From positions 62,001 through 126,000 of the forward strand of contig JASJFT010000085.1 of NCBI GenBank assembly GCA_030770425.1: 64,000 nt of DNA. The letters are read 5' to 3'. A program made the position numbers and the translations under genes. The notes under the pieces are model-generated. The model was not told where the DNA came from. It was given only the letters and a program-made list of their open reading frames with translations, and did not search any database. Positions 11,397 to 22,566 of this stretch are shown here, piece by piece (the stretch's first letter is position 1; each line of letters begins with the position of its first letter). This DNA is from Darksidea phi. Taxonomy: Eukaryota > Ascomycota > Dothideomycetes > Pleosporales > Lentitheciaceae.

Positions 11397-12113
11397 TTAT
11401 TTGGGTCCATAGACCCAGTATTGAGCAGCGTATGGAACCTCAAACGTCTTCTTCTGGCCTTTGCACACCTTCGGTTTGTTGCCACCTGCCGTCTCAATTC
11501 GGTACACAGTGTTCACACCACCCTGCGAGAGGTTCTGGTCGTCGACGAGCTGTAGCCACTTGACGGCACCCTCGCCTGTGGTGCCTGGGCATGACGTCTT
11601 GGGCGCGTCCATATCGAATTTCTTGGCCACCATGGCGACCGGGAAGGGCTTCGCTTTGACCTGCGTAAGGGCGAACGTGGGAACCTTCAAGGTGAAGTAG
11701 TGGTTGCCGAGCCACTGGTTGTAGCCTTGCTGCTTGAGGTACGCGTCGAGGTATTGGCTGCTGCCGAAGGGGGGTTTGAAAAGGGAGAGGGCGAGGCCGG
11801 AGATGGTGGGGATCTTGAACTGCGCCCACGCATCTTTGTTCAGTTGTGTACCGATATCGTAAAGTTTTGCCACGGCGCCCGTAGTGTCGGGCTCCGCAGT
11901 GTCGTCCCCGGTGAGGCATGTGTAGTTCTGAGTGCCTAGTCCAAGCAAGACGTACTTGAGCTTCAGGTCTGTTGGCGGTGGAAGGGTGCTACTGGGCATC
12001 TTTGACGCCAGGCTGTCGAGGTTTGTGGCCCGTGGATATTGTGGCCAGGCCGCGGCGGAGGTTGCGAATACCGATAGGGCCATGACGGCCGTTGAAAGAC
12101 TAGAGAAGAGCAT
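11397..12113 (-). CDS. secreted DUF3455 family protein
   Basis: Intronless gene of 238 residues. The chosen ATG at 12113 opens a classic signal peptide (MLFSSLSTAVMALSVFATSAAAW); an in-frame upstream extension would bury it. Family features seen: LKYVLLGLGTQNYTC, the GAVAKLYDIG segment, NHYFTLKVPTF, GAVKWLQLVD, VNTVYRIETAGG and the C-terminal YAAQYWVYG. The function of the family is unknown; fungal members are mostly predicted extracellular and four cysteines here could form disulfides. A TATA-like element lies about 70 bp upstream of the start. It stands alone between two gene-poor spacers. Confidence 0.85.
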   Translation of the reverse strand: MLFSSLSTAVMALSVFATSAAAWPQYPRATNLDSLASKMPSSTLPPPTDLKLKYVLLGLGTQNYTCLTGDDTAEPDTTGAVAKLYDIGTQLNKDAWAQFKIPTISGLALSLFKPPFGSSQYLDAYLKQQGYNQWLGNHYFTLKVPTFALTQVKAKPFPVAMVAKKFDMDAPKTSCPGTTGEGAVKWLQLVDDQNLSQGGVNTVYRIETAGGNKPKVCKGQKKTFEVPYAAQYWVYGPK

Positions 12114-12180
12114 CGTGGGATGGATGGACGGGATTACCAAAAATGGTGTGTGATGCAAGAGGAGATGATGTGCGGAAGAC

Positions 12181-12187
12181 TTATATA
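12181..12187 (-). promoter_or_regulatory. TATA box of the DUF3455 gene
   Basis: TATATAA on the minus strand, about 68 bp upstream of the start codon at 12113. Sequence and spacing fit a core promoter of a regulated secreted-protein gene. Confidence 0.5.
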
Positions 12188-14475
12188 GCAAGCCTTGAAT
12201 GATTCGGTACGATGGGAATACGTGAGGGCGGATAGTAAGAACTGTAACTAGGTCGTCTTAGTATAGGTCGAACAGTGGCGGTAGTTGCTGAGTCGAGTCG
12301 AGATGAGCCACAGAAAGATGATGCAGTGTACGAAAATCGACAACAAGAACGAGGAGGTTGACGTTGGACGAAAGTGCCTGACTGCGCCCGTCTACCAAGC
12401 TGGATGATGCTGAGGCTGGTGTCTCAACTATTTTGAGTGTGGAGATTGTCCATCTTATAGCCTTTCTAGAGGCCCTGCGTTTGCCCGTTGAACAGGCATG
12501 CGACCACGGAGTCGCACATCCTGGTCCAGGCGCCGCGCATGCGGGCAGACCTTACTCGACCGAGCCATCCTTGAAGCGATATGCACGGTCAAATTGGTGA
12601 GACCTGGAGATGGAATTAGAAGAGACACGGGCCCACTTGTTCGCCATGGCACCTTTCCGAGAATGGCCCTGGGTAAAAAAGGCTTGTAGCCGTAAGCGCT
12701 TCTGATACGCTAAGTCTGCCTTCAGGATCGGAGGCATGGGTGGATTGGCGATTCGATGAGCGCCAGTCTTTTACCAGGCATCAACTGAGCCGCATATCTG
12801 CAGCGCTTTCGTGTGGACTCTCTATTCGCACGAACTGCCATCTGAGTGTTGGTCCCGAGATGCGCCCTTCCTGTGCCTTCACACTAGCAAAAGGATCACA
12901 TAGCACGATTCGTACAGCCGTGTCCCGCTGTCAGCGAAGGTTTCTCCCAGTTTCATCATGGGTCTCCAAACGGCCACCGAAACAAGAACGCTGCCGTCAG
13001 GTACACGCAGCGAAAAGGGAATGAGGTGGTCGGAAACGGTCCGGTCTCTATTCACCCGCCGTTCGGGGAGGTTGGGACCAGAGCGCCACGCAGTACGCCA
13101 ACGCTAACGGGGCGTAGGCAAATTTGCTCGCGTTGTCGAAAATAGCAAGCAAACGGGTCGCCCGTGGCCACCGCGCCAGGTTAAGTGCCCCGCTTTGGAA
13201 AGAATGCTGGCTAATTAACCCTGCAGCCGGAGCTTGATGGGGTTGCATTACTGGCGCATCCGACGGGCTTGCTGTCCAGTGAGGAGATGCTGCGTTGCAA
13301 GGAGACGCTTGGGTAGACGGTTGAGCTCTAGCGTACTGCTGTCATCCCCGATGTATCGGATGGTACACCTCTTGACTGCGTGTGCGGTATTGAATCTGCG
13401 GAGACAGCAAGTTCCGAATGCACTCACGCGAGCGTCGTAAAAGACCGTAAAGCGGAGCCGAAGAGGCCATTGCGGGCCTTATCTTTCCGCAAAAGGAAGG
13501 ACAAAAGACGGCAATATTAGGTTCCATTAGCGGCCTGCAGGAATCGTCTGAGGCCAGGCCGGAGCGCCATTGGGCCGCCATTTCGAGCGCGGTCAATATT
13601 GTAGCCAGCGCTCGGACAGCGTTGCCCAGTGTTGTTTCCCGGACATGTAGCTGTCAGCAAAACGAACGTCCTCAGGATTCAACTTTGTGTTTCGTTTTGA
13701 CATGGTGGGCGATGGGAGCCGGTGTTTGAAACTCTCAGTATTGACTCTGGACCGGTGTGTCAGAGCGCAAGCGAGAAGTTTCAGAGGGTGTTCGGCAGAT
13801 CCTGATACAGGTACCAAAGCCTGTTCACGCACCCGTCGGGAGAACTACCTCTCTTTTGGGTATACGGAGCTGTAAGTGCGCGACACCGACGGCAGACGCC
13901 AAAGGCGATGATGACAGGGACACCTCCTGCATCCGTCGTACTAAGGCCTTGAGACGCATCGCGACAAGCAAAGCAACCCATCTCCTGAGGGGCCGCGTAA
14001 GGTGTGGAACGAGTCGGTGTGCAAGCATCCTACAATTTTTTGCCCAACGCTGGGGGTAGGAGGAAGAGATACGGGTCTTCGCAAACGTTGCAGATTGGAG
14101 TGTATGAGCGTATGTTTCGTTTACATTCGGGTTGACCCGAGGGCCCAGATATTGAGGTGGCTTGTGCTGTTCGATTGAGCGGCGTAGCAGAAAGCCAAAC
14201 CAAACGACACTTCATCCTCACGAGGTTCTCGCCCATGGAGACTGGACCTAGCAGAGAATAAAGAATGATGTTGATGAGAAGAGACATGTGAAAGACGAAT
14301 GGAAAGCGCGCTGATGATGACACTTGCCCAAGTTGAACTAGCGTTGCTGCGGAGCGCTGACGAAGCCACGAGCCAGCAACATCCATGACATCTGAAGCTT
14401 TGCATGGTGACGGGAAATATAATTCCTTTGCGCCCGGATGCGTCAGGGACGTTGGGACTCTTTTCGCCATCAAAA
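12188..14475. other. gene-poor spacer, 2.3 kb
   Basis: No supported gene. Short overlapping frames on both strands look like noise. The 3' end contains the promoter of the P450 gene. Confidence 0.5.
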
Positions 14476-16090
14476 ATGGGTGTCTCAATTGAAGATATCT
14501 TATCACGAGGCATCTACACAAGTGGAGCAATCGCAGCAGTAACCATCGTTGTACGTTTAATCTTGCACGACCACCCTCGAAGGCTAGCACCCTTTACTGA
14601 TCAGCATAGACTGTCGCTTTGTATTCTTTCTACAATGTATTCCTACACCCTCTGAGACGATATCCAGGCCCCCTCATGTGGAGGGCTTTCCGCTTCCCAT
14701 ACGTTATTGCAATCCACCGCGGAGAGATCCATCGGCAACTCAAACAATTTCACGACAAGTACGGAACAGTCGTACGTATAGCACCGAATGAGTTATCTTA
14801 CGCAGACGGTGCGGCATGGAAGGATATCTACGGCAATCGACTCGGCCATCAACCCTTCCCGCGTAACCCTACCTGGTTCAAAAAGAGGTATCCAAATGAG
14901 CCTCACTCCATTATGGGCTCCGATGAGGAAGCTCACGCGAGGGCGAGGCGTGCATTTGCAAATTCGTTCTCAGAAAAGAGCTTAAAGGAGCAGGCTCCGG
15001 TCATTGAAAGCTACCTAGAAATATTTATGGATCAAATGAAAGCATCAAATTCTGCCAGACAGTGGAAAGAGAAGAACGTGGATCTCAACACTTGGTTTAA
15101 CTTTTTGACTTTCGACATCTCCGGAGATCTCTCTTTCGGCGAATCCTTCGATTGTCTAAAGACCGGCAAAGCACACCCATGGGTCGAAATCGCACAGGAT
15201 TTCGGCAAAGGTCTTTCACTCGTGGCTTCTGTCAACCAATACCCGCCATTTGACAAGCTGCTTCGCTATGTGATCCCAAAGCACATTAGGCAAAGACAAA
15301 TTGACCATCGCGAAATGAGCGCAGCCAAGGCGAAGAAGCGACTCGCTCTAGGTATTGAGAGACTGGATTTCGTCACGCCGACTAAGAAGTACAGCGACCA
15401 GAAGGGAACGCTTTCTGAATCAGAGTGGGAAATCAACATGTCGATTATTGTTTTCGCGGGTAGCGAGACGACAGCTAGTTCGCTTACAGCGATAACGCGC
15501 GAATTGTTGCAGAACCGGGGTGTCTTGCACCGCGTCACTCAAGAAATCAGCGACGCTTTTGAGAACGAAGCTGACATCACCATCGCATCAACTGGCAACC
15601 TGCCATATCTGAATGCAGTGATCAATGAGGCTCTTCGTTTGGACCCACCAAACGTGATTGGCGTTCCCAGAGTCATCCCAGAAGGAGGAGATACCGTTTG
15701 TGGTAAATGGGTCGCAGGAGGAGTTAGTTCCATCGCTCCGTCATAACCCAGATCTAACGAAGCTTGCAGACGTATGTGGCCTTCAACCAATTTGCAGCAA
15801 ACCGCCAACCCCGCAACTTTCGTCACCCGAACTCTTTCATCCCCGAACGATTCCTCGATCCAGATTCAAAGACGGACGACATGTCCTCCTTCCAGCCCTT
15901 CGGTATCGGCAGACATAGCTGTATCGGCATAAAGCTTGCTTATGCGATTTTGCGTGTAACAATGGCGAGACTCTTGTTTACTTTTGATATGAGTTTGGCG
16001 GATAAGAAAGATCGATGGGATTGGGGAGAGCAGAAGACATATATTTTATGGGCAAATATTACGAATGTATGTTATATGGATGCACTCTGA
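14476..16090 (+). CDS. cytochrome P450 monooxygenase
   Basis: Microsomal P450 of 502 residues in three exons: 14476-14550, 14610-15722, 15770-16090. Both introns are short GT-AG and phase 0. An N-terminal hydrophobic anchor (around IYTSGAIAAVTIV) leads to the proline-rich hinge HPLRRYPGP. The I-helix oxygen-binding motif AGSETT is at about residues 308-313, the K-helix EALR at 365-368, the PERF element follows FIPERFLD, and the heme loop FGIGRHSCIG places the axial cysteine near residue 447, so all hallmarks of an active enzyme are present. Overall style resembles fungal toxin and secondary-metabolite P450s of the CYP65 type, but the substrate cannot be read from sequence. No backbone synthase lies nearby, so a biosynthetic cluster is not supported. 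Confidence 0.92.
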
Positions 16091-16370
16091 CTTGTTCCTA
16101 GGACAAGCGCCCTCTTCAGGTGACTTTGCGGCGACGCGGCGGACAACAGGATACAGGCGCTCATAATCGTATGCTAGCCGACTGAACCTTCTAGACTGTC
16201 CTTTTGTAATACAACAGCTTTTACGGCCACGCATTTGCCTACATTCGGTGTCCCTGACTTTCATAACCGTTGCAGGGAGCGGGGCGTAGCATCGTAGAGC
16301 ACAGCCACTCTGTCATTGAAAACCATCACCTCTCTCTAGCCTCGTCAACTTCCTTACCTTTATCGTCAAG

Positions 16371-17436
16371 ATGACTTTCGGAGTGTCCATCGGTGACATC
16401 ATTGCCGGCGGAAAAATCGTTGCTGACATCTCGAGCAGCCTCGGATGCCACGGCTCGGAATCTGAGTACCAACAAGTCCAACGCGAGCTTGAGACCCTTC
16501 AACAAATCCTGCACCGGCTCGGCCAGCTCCAGACTCTGGTTCCGCAACCAAGTTGTCCGCTCGAAGCGATCAAATATGCCACTCTTAACTGTCGACAGAC
16601 ACTTGGGACGTTCCTCGAGAAAATAGAGAAGGACGACCGCTCTCTAGGCGTGTGATCCCCACCATCAATCATACGCCGCGTGACCGACAAGGTTCGCTAG
16701 GGCGTGGTGGATAAAGAGGAGATTCACAAGTTACAAGCATACTTGAACACGCATAACAACAGGATGAGCCTATTGCTATCCGGGCTTGTGTTGGAGAGAA
16801 TGGGCGCAGGCTCCGATAAGCTTGAGCTAAGCGGCAACCGTATCGAAAAGATCACGGAAAACACACAAGGGTCCGTCATGCTCATCGAGCAAGTAGTGAT
16901 GTGCATTCCAAGAGTCATCTATGCACGCCAGCGGGATATTAACGCATCGTGTCAAAAGTTTGCTCAGGTGCTCAGTTGAGTGTGTTAAGACTCCATGGCC
17001 CCACGCTAAAAGACTATTCTGACCTCATGAAGTGATGCCACTGAGAAAATATACACGGTTCTCGTCCAGATCAGAGGACCACTTCCTCCCCTAGATACGA
17101 GACATACATTTTCCAAGACCCCGTGGTTGTTGAGGATGTCTTCGGTGTCAAGTTTCCCGTTCCATCAGAGTACGATGGCCTGTTGCTTCGCCACATCCTC
17201 AGACACCGTTTCTTGAAGATGGTCACGCTAGGAGATCTTGATGACTGTTTCGAACTTTTCGCTACAGAGAAACCGACAGAGCGCCTGGATCTACGGCATC
17301 CACTGTGTCTTGGGTAACGTATCACTATGGCTGTATTGACTGATGGCTGTGATACGAACCGAGACGCATGTCCTGTATGCCAGAACTCAGATGCCATCGA
17401 TGATTCTTCAGATGGTCGCTCTGAATGGTAAGTGGA
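16371..17436 (+). pseudogene. decayed gene with fungal ubiquitin-like (ULD) domain
   Basis: Remnant of a fungal family with a helical N-terminal domain followed by a ubiquitin-like domain and a zinc-binding tail. The ATG at 16371 opens MTFGVSIGDIIAGGKIVADI, matching the family start. The frame is stopped after RSLGV, resumes as IIRRVTDKVR, is stopped again, then resumes GVVDKEEIHKLQAYL to 16979. After a scrambled stretch, the ubiquitin-like part reads in another frame from about 17057: IFQDPVVVEDVFGVKFPVP, then HRFLKMVTLGD. A stop after HPLCLG interrupts RITMAVL, which continues to CPVCQNSD at about 17390 and ends near a GTAAGT site. At least three stops and one frame change make an intact product implausible. 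The family has no assigned biochemical role that I can name. Confidence 0.75.
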
Positions 17437-19183
17437 TACTCAATTTTATATTCAACTGCTGGAGTGGCTAATAGGTCGACTAGCCCTCGTTTTGTAGTCA
17501 TATTTGATGCCTGCTATCTGGATCTGCGCCCGTTTCTAGGGGTCCAATTCGCGATACAAGATTGGTCGATGGCGCCTTGCATTTCCTTGTCCGCTTACAT
17601 TAGTACGGAGTCGGAGTTACAAGCTCGTCTCAACCTTTTTCTGGTGGGCGCCAGATATCCGCGGTACAGGAAACATTAGAAGAGTAACATGTATCGATGG
17701 TATCAAGGATCTCCCATATCTTAAGGACATTCCTTGTTACGAAACGGGTTTCCGCTAACAAAATCGACGCTTAGTCCGCGGCTAGCTCCTCGAAACAGCA
17801 GCTAATCCTGAAGCTGGCAGCTCTTCTCCATTGCATCAACAAGCTAGCTAGCCTGCGATGGAGTCATTAGCATATACATTCTCGATCTAGTAATCACGGA
17901 AAAGTGACGAAGTACAAACTACAAACTACAAACTACGGAAAAAAAATCAATCTATATGCCAGCTCAGCTCCCGGTTGTACCTATATCGCTGCACTGGCAT
18001 ATCGTTTCGGCTAACAAACCCATAACGAAGCGACATCTTGAAAAGCCGCAAAACATCACCCAAGAGAGGAGGTTTCGTGTCATCAGTGGCGAAGGGGTAG
18101 GAGAGTGCACATGCGTGGGTTTCCGGGCACCTGAAGTTTTGGGGGCGGGGCACACTGGGGGCAGCTGAGATGACAATGACGAGTCAAATCTGGTGGAGCT
18201 ACTCGTGGTATCTTTATTCCTTCGTACTATTCATATTCCATTCCGACTTTTCCATATCCCGCTCTTACATAGTATGTACTTCAATAGTATCAAGGACCAA
18301 AAAAACCCCCCAATCCCTTCCCAAACCATCGCACCTTCCGCCACGCCTAGCCCCTTGCTCCTTCCTTCCTTCCTTCCCACCCACCCCCCGCAAAAAAACA
18401 ACCCAACATACACCCTCCCAGCCCCTTTATCCATCTCACCCCAGGCTCGAACCCTCGCGCCCCCTCAAAAAAAAAGATTCACCCGAAGCATCCCACTCCC
18501 TCACACGGTCCGTTTGATAATCTTTCGGCATCTCTAAAGAGTATGCCTACTTTCAGCTAACCCGGTCCACATTGGGCTTGGACGGACCACCAGGACCGCC
18601 ACTACCTCAATTGTAGCGCTGATGCTTGGATGCGCCAAGGTCGTGAGGATGCTGGATTGTGTGTTTTGTGTGGTGTTGAGGTGTTTGGAGGTGGACGGGG
18701 TATGCATACTTGTAGAAAGGGTAGGATAGGGTAGGTACGGTAGCTACGTGGAGATTGGGGGTGGGACTGCTGGGTAGGGAAGGTAGGAAGGAAGGGATGA
18801 GCGGGCGAGGTGGTTTGGGGGTGTACTAGTAGGACTGTGTTGGAATGCGGAGTTTGGAATTAGTTATTGTACATATGAATGGAATACTGTTATATTCAAT
18901 AGAAAGCGATCGATAGTAATACCTGGTAACAACGAAGTCAACTCGGGCAGGGGGCTGGCAGGATCAAGATAAGCTTCTAGGCCCTATTCTCCTTTAGAGT
19001 AAAGATATAACAAAGGGGCTAAGTAGCGTTCTGCGCGTTTATGAGGAGTTGTAAATCATTCAGTATTTATACAGCCTGAAAGGTCCGTTCTAAACTTCCC
19101 CGCTGAAATATATACTACGCTTCTCCTTGACTCCTCATCAGAGAGCCATGGTATAAGCGGACTCCCCTCCATCCGTCTCCACC
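17437..19183. other. spacer with short repeats and C-rich tract
   Basis: No gene supported. It contains three tandem copies of TACAAAC at 17913-17933, and a long C- and A-run-rich tract at about 18295-18480 whose Pro-rich translations are compositional artefacts. 18640-18840 is G-rich with GGTAGG-like short motifs. Confidence 0.45.
17913..17936. repeat. short tandem repeat (TACAAAC)x3
   Basis: Three perfect 7-bp copies followed by a partial fourth (TAC). Confidence 0.85.
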
Positions 19184-19687
19184 TCATGACCCCCGATACG
19201 TCGTATACCCAAAAGGCCCCAACAACACAGGGACATGATAATGCTCGGCCTTCGCATCCGCCCTAACCACAAACTGAACCACGACCTCAGGAAAGAAAGT
19301 CGTGACCCCCCTCCCCGCGAAGTACTCTTCCGTATTAAACGTCAAACTGTACTTCTGATCGACCTCCATTTTGAACAAAACGTCGAGACTGTCGGAGGTG
19401 AAGGACGACTCGGGCGTCCATGAGGTCACGCGGCCGTCGGCATTCGTTGTTGCCGTGAATTTTACGCTGGATGAAGGGGTGTCGAATGAGTTGTGCAGCG
19501 TGAGTTTTACGGGGATGGAGGCGCCGGGGCGTCCGAGCGTGGTGTCGAGGACATGGCAGGTAATGGGGGCTTTGGATTCGGTGGACATTGTGGTTAGGGT
19601 TGGTCGGGTGGTGGAGGCAGGTGCCAATTGGCTGGAGAGAGTTTCGATGCGCTGGGTTGCTTGGTTTGAGCTGGCTGGATCGCTCAT
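19184..19687 (-). CDS. 5-hydroxyisourate hydrolase with N-terminal PTS2 peroxisomal signal
   Basis: Transthyretin-like enzyme that hydrolyses 5-hydroxyisourate, the product of uricase, to OHCU in purine breakdown. Single exon, 167 residues. Family signatures: ITCHVLDTTLGRPGASIPV with the active-site His, TNADGRVTSW with the conserved Arg, and the diagnostic C-terminal YRGS. The core enzyme could start at the internal ATG 19588 (134 residues), but starting at 19687 adds a leader containing RIETLSSQL at residues 13-21. This fits the PTS2 consensus (R/K)(L/V/I)x5(H/Q)(L/A), so the long start is preferred and import into peroxisomes, where uricase works, is inferred. No other purine-degradation gene is adjacent. 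Confidence 0.92.
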   Translation of the reverse strand: MSDPASSNQATQRIETLSSQLAPASTTRPTLTTMSTESKAPITCHVLDTTLGRPGASIPVKLTLHNSFDTPSSSVKFTATTNADGRVTSWTPESSFTSDSLDVLFKMEVDQKYSLTFNTEEYFAGRGVTTFFPEVVVQFVVRADAKAEHYHVPVLLGPFGYTTYRGS

Positions 19688-21048
19688 ACGAGTGTGCTTT
19701 TTCTGAGCTGGTTGCGGAGCTGCGGGGTAGTGTTCTGTTCAGCGAATTTGCTTACAAGATTGTCCTTTGAAGCCTAGAGGGAAAGCCAGAGTATTCTCGC
19801 AGAAGGGCCTGAAGGATGCGGTATAGCTATGCGTTTCTTAGAAGATCGGTGGTGATGAAGCTCGGGCAAAAGCAACATACCAACTTCCCCCCACGTCACC
19901 GGCATCCTCCGACGCGCCGATCGCCGAACGCACCTCTCGATCGTCACAACATTTATTCTAACCACGGCCTTGATATCTTCGCTGATTCAATTCCGTGCTA
20001 TGAACGTATGCAGTGATATTTTTCGGGTCGGTATACACTATGCGCGTAGAATCGGCAAACATCAACTATATCCACCCCAGAACTCAGACCACACTGTCGA
20101 CGCCCCAGGAAAGGCATTTTGACGAAAACGAGGAAGATTTTCCATTTATGGTCCAAGGAGGGTTCATTATGCCTTCTTGATGGCGTGGTCGAGGCTCGCC
20201 CCGCATTTACCTGAGGGTGTTGTCTTCGGATCACGGTACACCTAGACCAACTTGCATGTTACCTTTGCGGGATTTAGGAAAAGAAATTCACACTTGTCAC
20301 GTCCTTCTTCAACACCAGATTTCTGCACCGCACTGGCATCTAGCGTGCCCGGCTTCTACTCGTTCCTCCATCGCAACCACACAACGACTCCTCAGCCTTC
20401 CCTTTCTATGCCTCCCATGCCCCCCACTAAAGAGGATGTCAACCTCTCCCCCAAATCCCAAGACTTCCACCTCGAAACTCCTCTTGCTTCCCCCAACATA
20501 CGCCTACTTCTCCAACCCTTTCCTCATCCTACCCGGGTACGAGTTCTAATTAGTAGACGTTTTGGAAGTGCAACACAACCCAGTTGAACCATCACCGGTA
20601 GCAAGCACAGGGGGACATTGGGGTAATTACCAAGAAGATTGGTGGTATCACTCGCTTCATCAAGCTCTCGCATAAGCCTAGATACATACAAGAGAGAGAG
20701 CGGCGCGCTGTCATAGCACATCTACATGGAAGATTCTCATCCAAAAACGGTAGCGTCCGATGATCAGTACAATTCCTCCCACGCGTTAACCCTCACTAGG
20801 CAACCGAACCAAGCCATCCAAGATACAAAGCCCGTCTCATAAGACCGGGCGTAGAAGCGAAATAAAAGTTACAAGAAAAGAAGTTTAAGTTGGTATATGA
20901 GAGGTTGCCGCCATGGCTGACTGATATCGCAGATCCCCAAGAAAAACCGTGGGAAGGTCAAGTGCACACGCCCGTCGATTGAACGGGGTAGCTGTCCTAG
21001 AACGCCTACTTCAAAAGAAGAGAAGAGAAAAATCATGTCGTGTTGAGT
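19688..21048. other. spacer between the hydrolase promoter and the 3' side of OPY2
   Basis: No gene supported. The left part holds the hydrolase promoter; short Ser/Pro-rich frames on the right show no recognisable features. Confidence 0.45.
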
Positions 21049-22566
21049 TCAGAGATCGCTCCTGTTGTCGTCCGAAAAAGGGCTTTGCGTGCGCTTGCTC
21101 GCATTGCTGAAACTGGCCCGCTTCGAACCTTCTTCAACAATGGGCGTCATAGGTGCGCGCAGCCCACTCGAGGTGGATGTGTGCCTCTGCGGCATATCGG
21201 GCCGCGAGTCGATGGTAGAGTGGTCGGAGAAGGGAGATTGTAGCGAAACTGGAGTGTCGCAGATGTCGGTGATCTGGCTGTCGCGTATAAGGCTGCGACG
21301 TGCGCGGGAGTGATCGTCATCGTCGGACTCGGAATCTGATGTTTCCACCTCCATGGCCTTCCGCGCGCGTGCATGTGCGACACCGTCGTCGGTTGAGGCC
21401 ACAGAGACCTCTGTGAGAGGTCGCCCCGGTGGGACTAGTGTCTCCGATGTCGAGGAGGTCTGTCCGCTCGTGTTGGAGTGGGAGCTCTTGGGAGTGCCCT
21501 CGGAGCTCCTCTTTTTGGTGATGTTGAGCGCGCGAACGGGGCCCAGGGTAGCAGTGCTTCGTACAGAGTTCTGCGGACTAAGGCCGTTGCCCATTTGCGG
21601 CATCTGGATACGGACGGTGGAGAATTTTGAATCGATCTGGGGAACGGGAGGGGTGTCAAGACTGGGCGTCTCTGCTGGGCTGGAGCCATTCGACTTGACG
21701 CTGACCACGGCTGCCTTGCCGCGCACGATAGTCTGAGCAGGAAGCGGAGACACAATGGCATTCTGGCGGTAGACGGTCGACGCGACGCTGTTTCTCGCAA
21801 GACTTGGGGCCATGCTTGCGCGGGCGAAGCTGCTGCGGGCGTCGGTAGTGCCCGATGCCATCGAATTGCGCAGGTCCGGGACGAAAAAGTGCTGTTCCGA
21901 GTTCGCATACGGACTGCTGAGCCCAGACGAGGGAGACATGGCGGGGATCGGAGGAACCGGCGGCACGAGAAAGTCTGGCGATCCAGGTCCAGAGCGGTTT
22001 GTGACGCCGGGAATGTAGGCGATCTGAATGATGTTGGAGGCACGGGTGAGGACAGAGGAGGCCATGGAAGCGACCGTGTGTGTCGATGCTCTGGCGCTTC
22101 TCCGCGAGGCAAAGTCGTTCTCCTCCACCTTCTCCTGTTGCGACATGTCGACCTCCTGCCAGTCTCCCTCCTCATACTGTTGTCGCTTGCCCTTCAAGCA
22201 GAACTTCCATATGACGAATACGAATACTGCGACGAAAACGACGCCTCCAACAACGCCTCCTGCAATGGCACCAACGTTCGTCTTGCCGGCATTCGAGGCG
22301 TCTGCTAGAGACGGATCGGGCATGCATTTGACGGACGCACAAGCATCGCAGCTTGGGGGTGTCTGGACGCAGATTGTGCCGGAGCCGCAGTTGAGGCCGG
22401 CACAGGAGGGCGCCTGTATGTTGCACTGGATGCAGCGGCGGAAGACGGTCCGCAGGACGTTCTCGACGTCTGCCAAGTTAGCATCGACGCTCGACGGTGG
22501 TCGTGGGCCGTTCCTACCTCTCTGAGTGAAAGCGGCCATGGTTGCCGCGGCCGTGACGGGCGTCAC
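21049..22566 (-). CDS. OPY2: Opy2-like plasma-membrane anchor protein
   Basis: Single-pass protein that in yeast anchors the adaptor Ste50 and thereby couples the Sho1 branch to the HOG and related MAPK pathways. Exons 22566-22518 and 22469-21049 (48-bp intron with GCTAAC and GGCAG); 489 residues, or 480 if the second ATG at 22539 is used. The extracellular N-terminus carries eight cysteines at about residues 29, 32, 39, 44, 50, 57, 60 and 65, the pattern of the Opy2 N-terminal domain. A glycine-rich membrane segment (about 83-105, GAIAGGVVGGVVFVAVFVFV) is followed by a basic stop-transfer and a long cytosolic Ser/Pro-rich tail. There is no cleavable signal peptide, typical of the family. The Ste50-binding linear motifs cannot be placed with certainty. 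The upstream region is GC-rich with a CGG repeat. Confidence 0.87.
   Translation of the reverse strand: MTPVTAAATMAAFTQRGRNGPRPPSSVDANLADVENVLRTVFRRCIQCNIQAPSCAGLNCGSGTICVQTPPSCDACASVKCMPDPSLADASNAGKTNVGAIAGGVVGGVVFVAVFVFVIWKFCLKGKRQQYEEGDWQEVDMSQQEKVEENDFASRRSARASTHTVASMASSVLTRASNIIQIAYIPGVTNRSGPGSPDFLVPPVPPIPAMSPSSGLSSPYANSEQHFFVPDLRNSMASGTTDARSSFARASMAPSLARNSVASTVYRQNAIVSPLPAQTIVRGKAAVVSVKSNGSSPAETPSLDTPPVPQIDSKFSTVRIQMPQMGNGLSPQNSVRSTATLGPVRALNITKKRSSEGTPKSSHSNTSGQTSSTSETLVPPGRPLTEVSVASTDDGVAHARARKAMEVETSDSESDDDDHSRARRSLIRDSQITDICDTPVSLQSPFSDHSTIDSRPDMPQRHTSTSSGLRAPMTPIVEEGSKRASFSNASKRTQSPFSDDNRSDL

Noticed and set aside
14476..17436. P450 plus neighbour as a secondary-metabolite cluster
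   Set aside because: No polyketide, peptide or terpene backbone gene lies in the flanks; the neighbour is an unrelated pseudogene.
18170..18537. Pro/Ser-rich frames
   Set aside because: Arise from C-runs and A-runs; two frames overlap with equal length.
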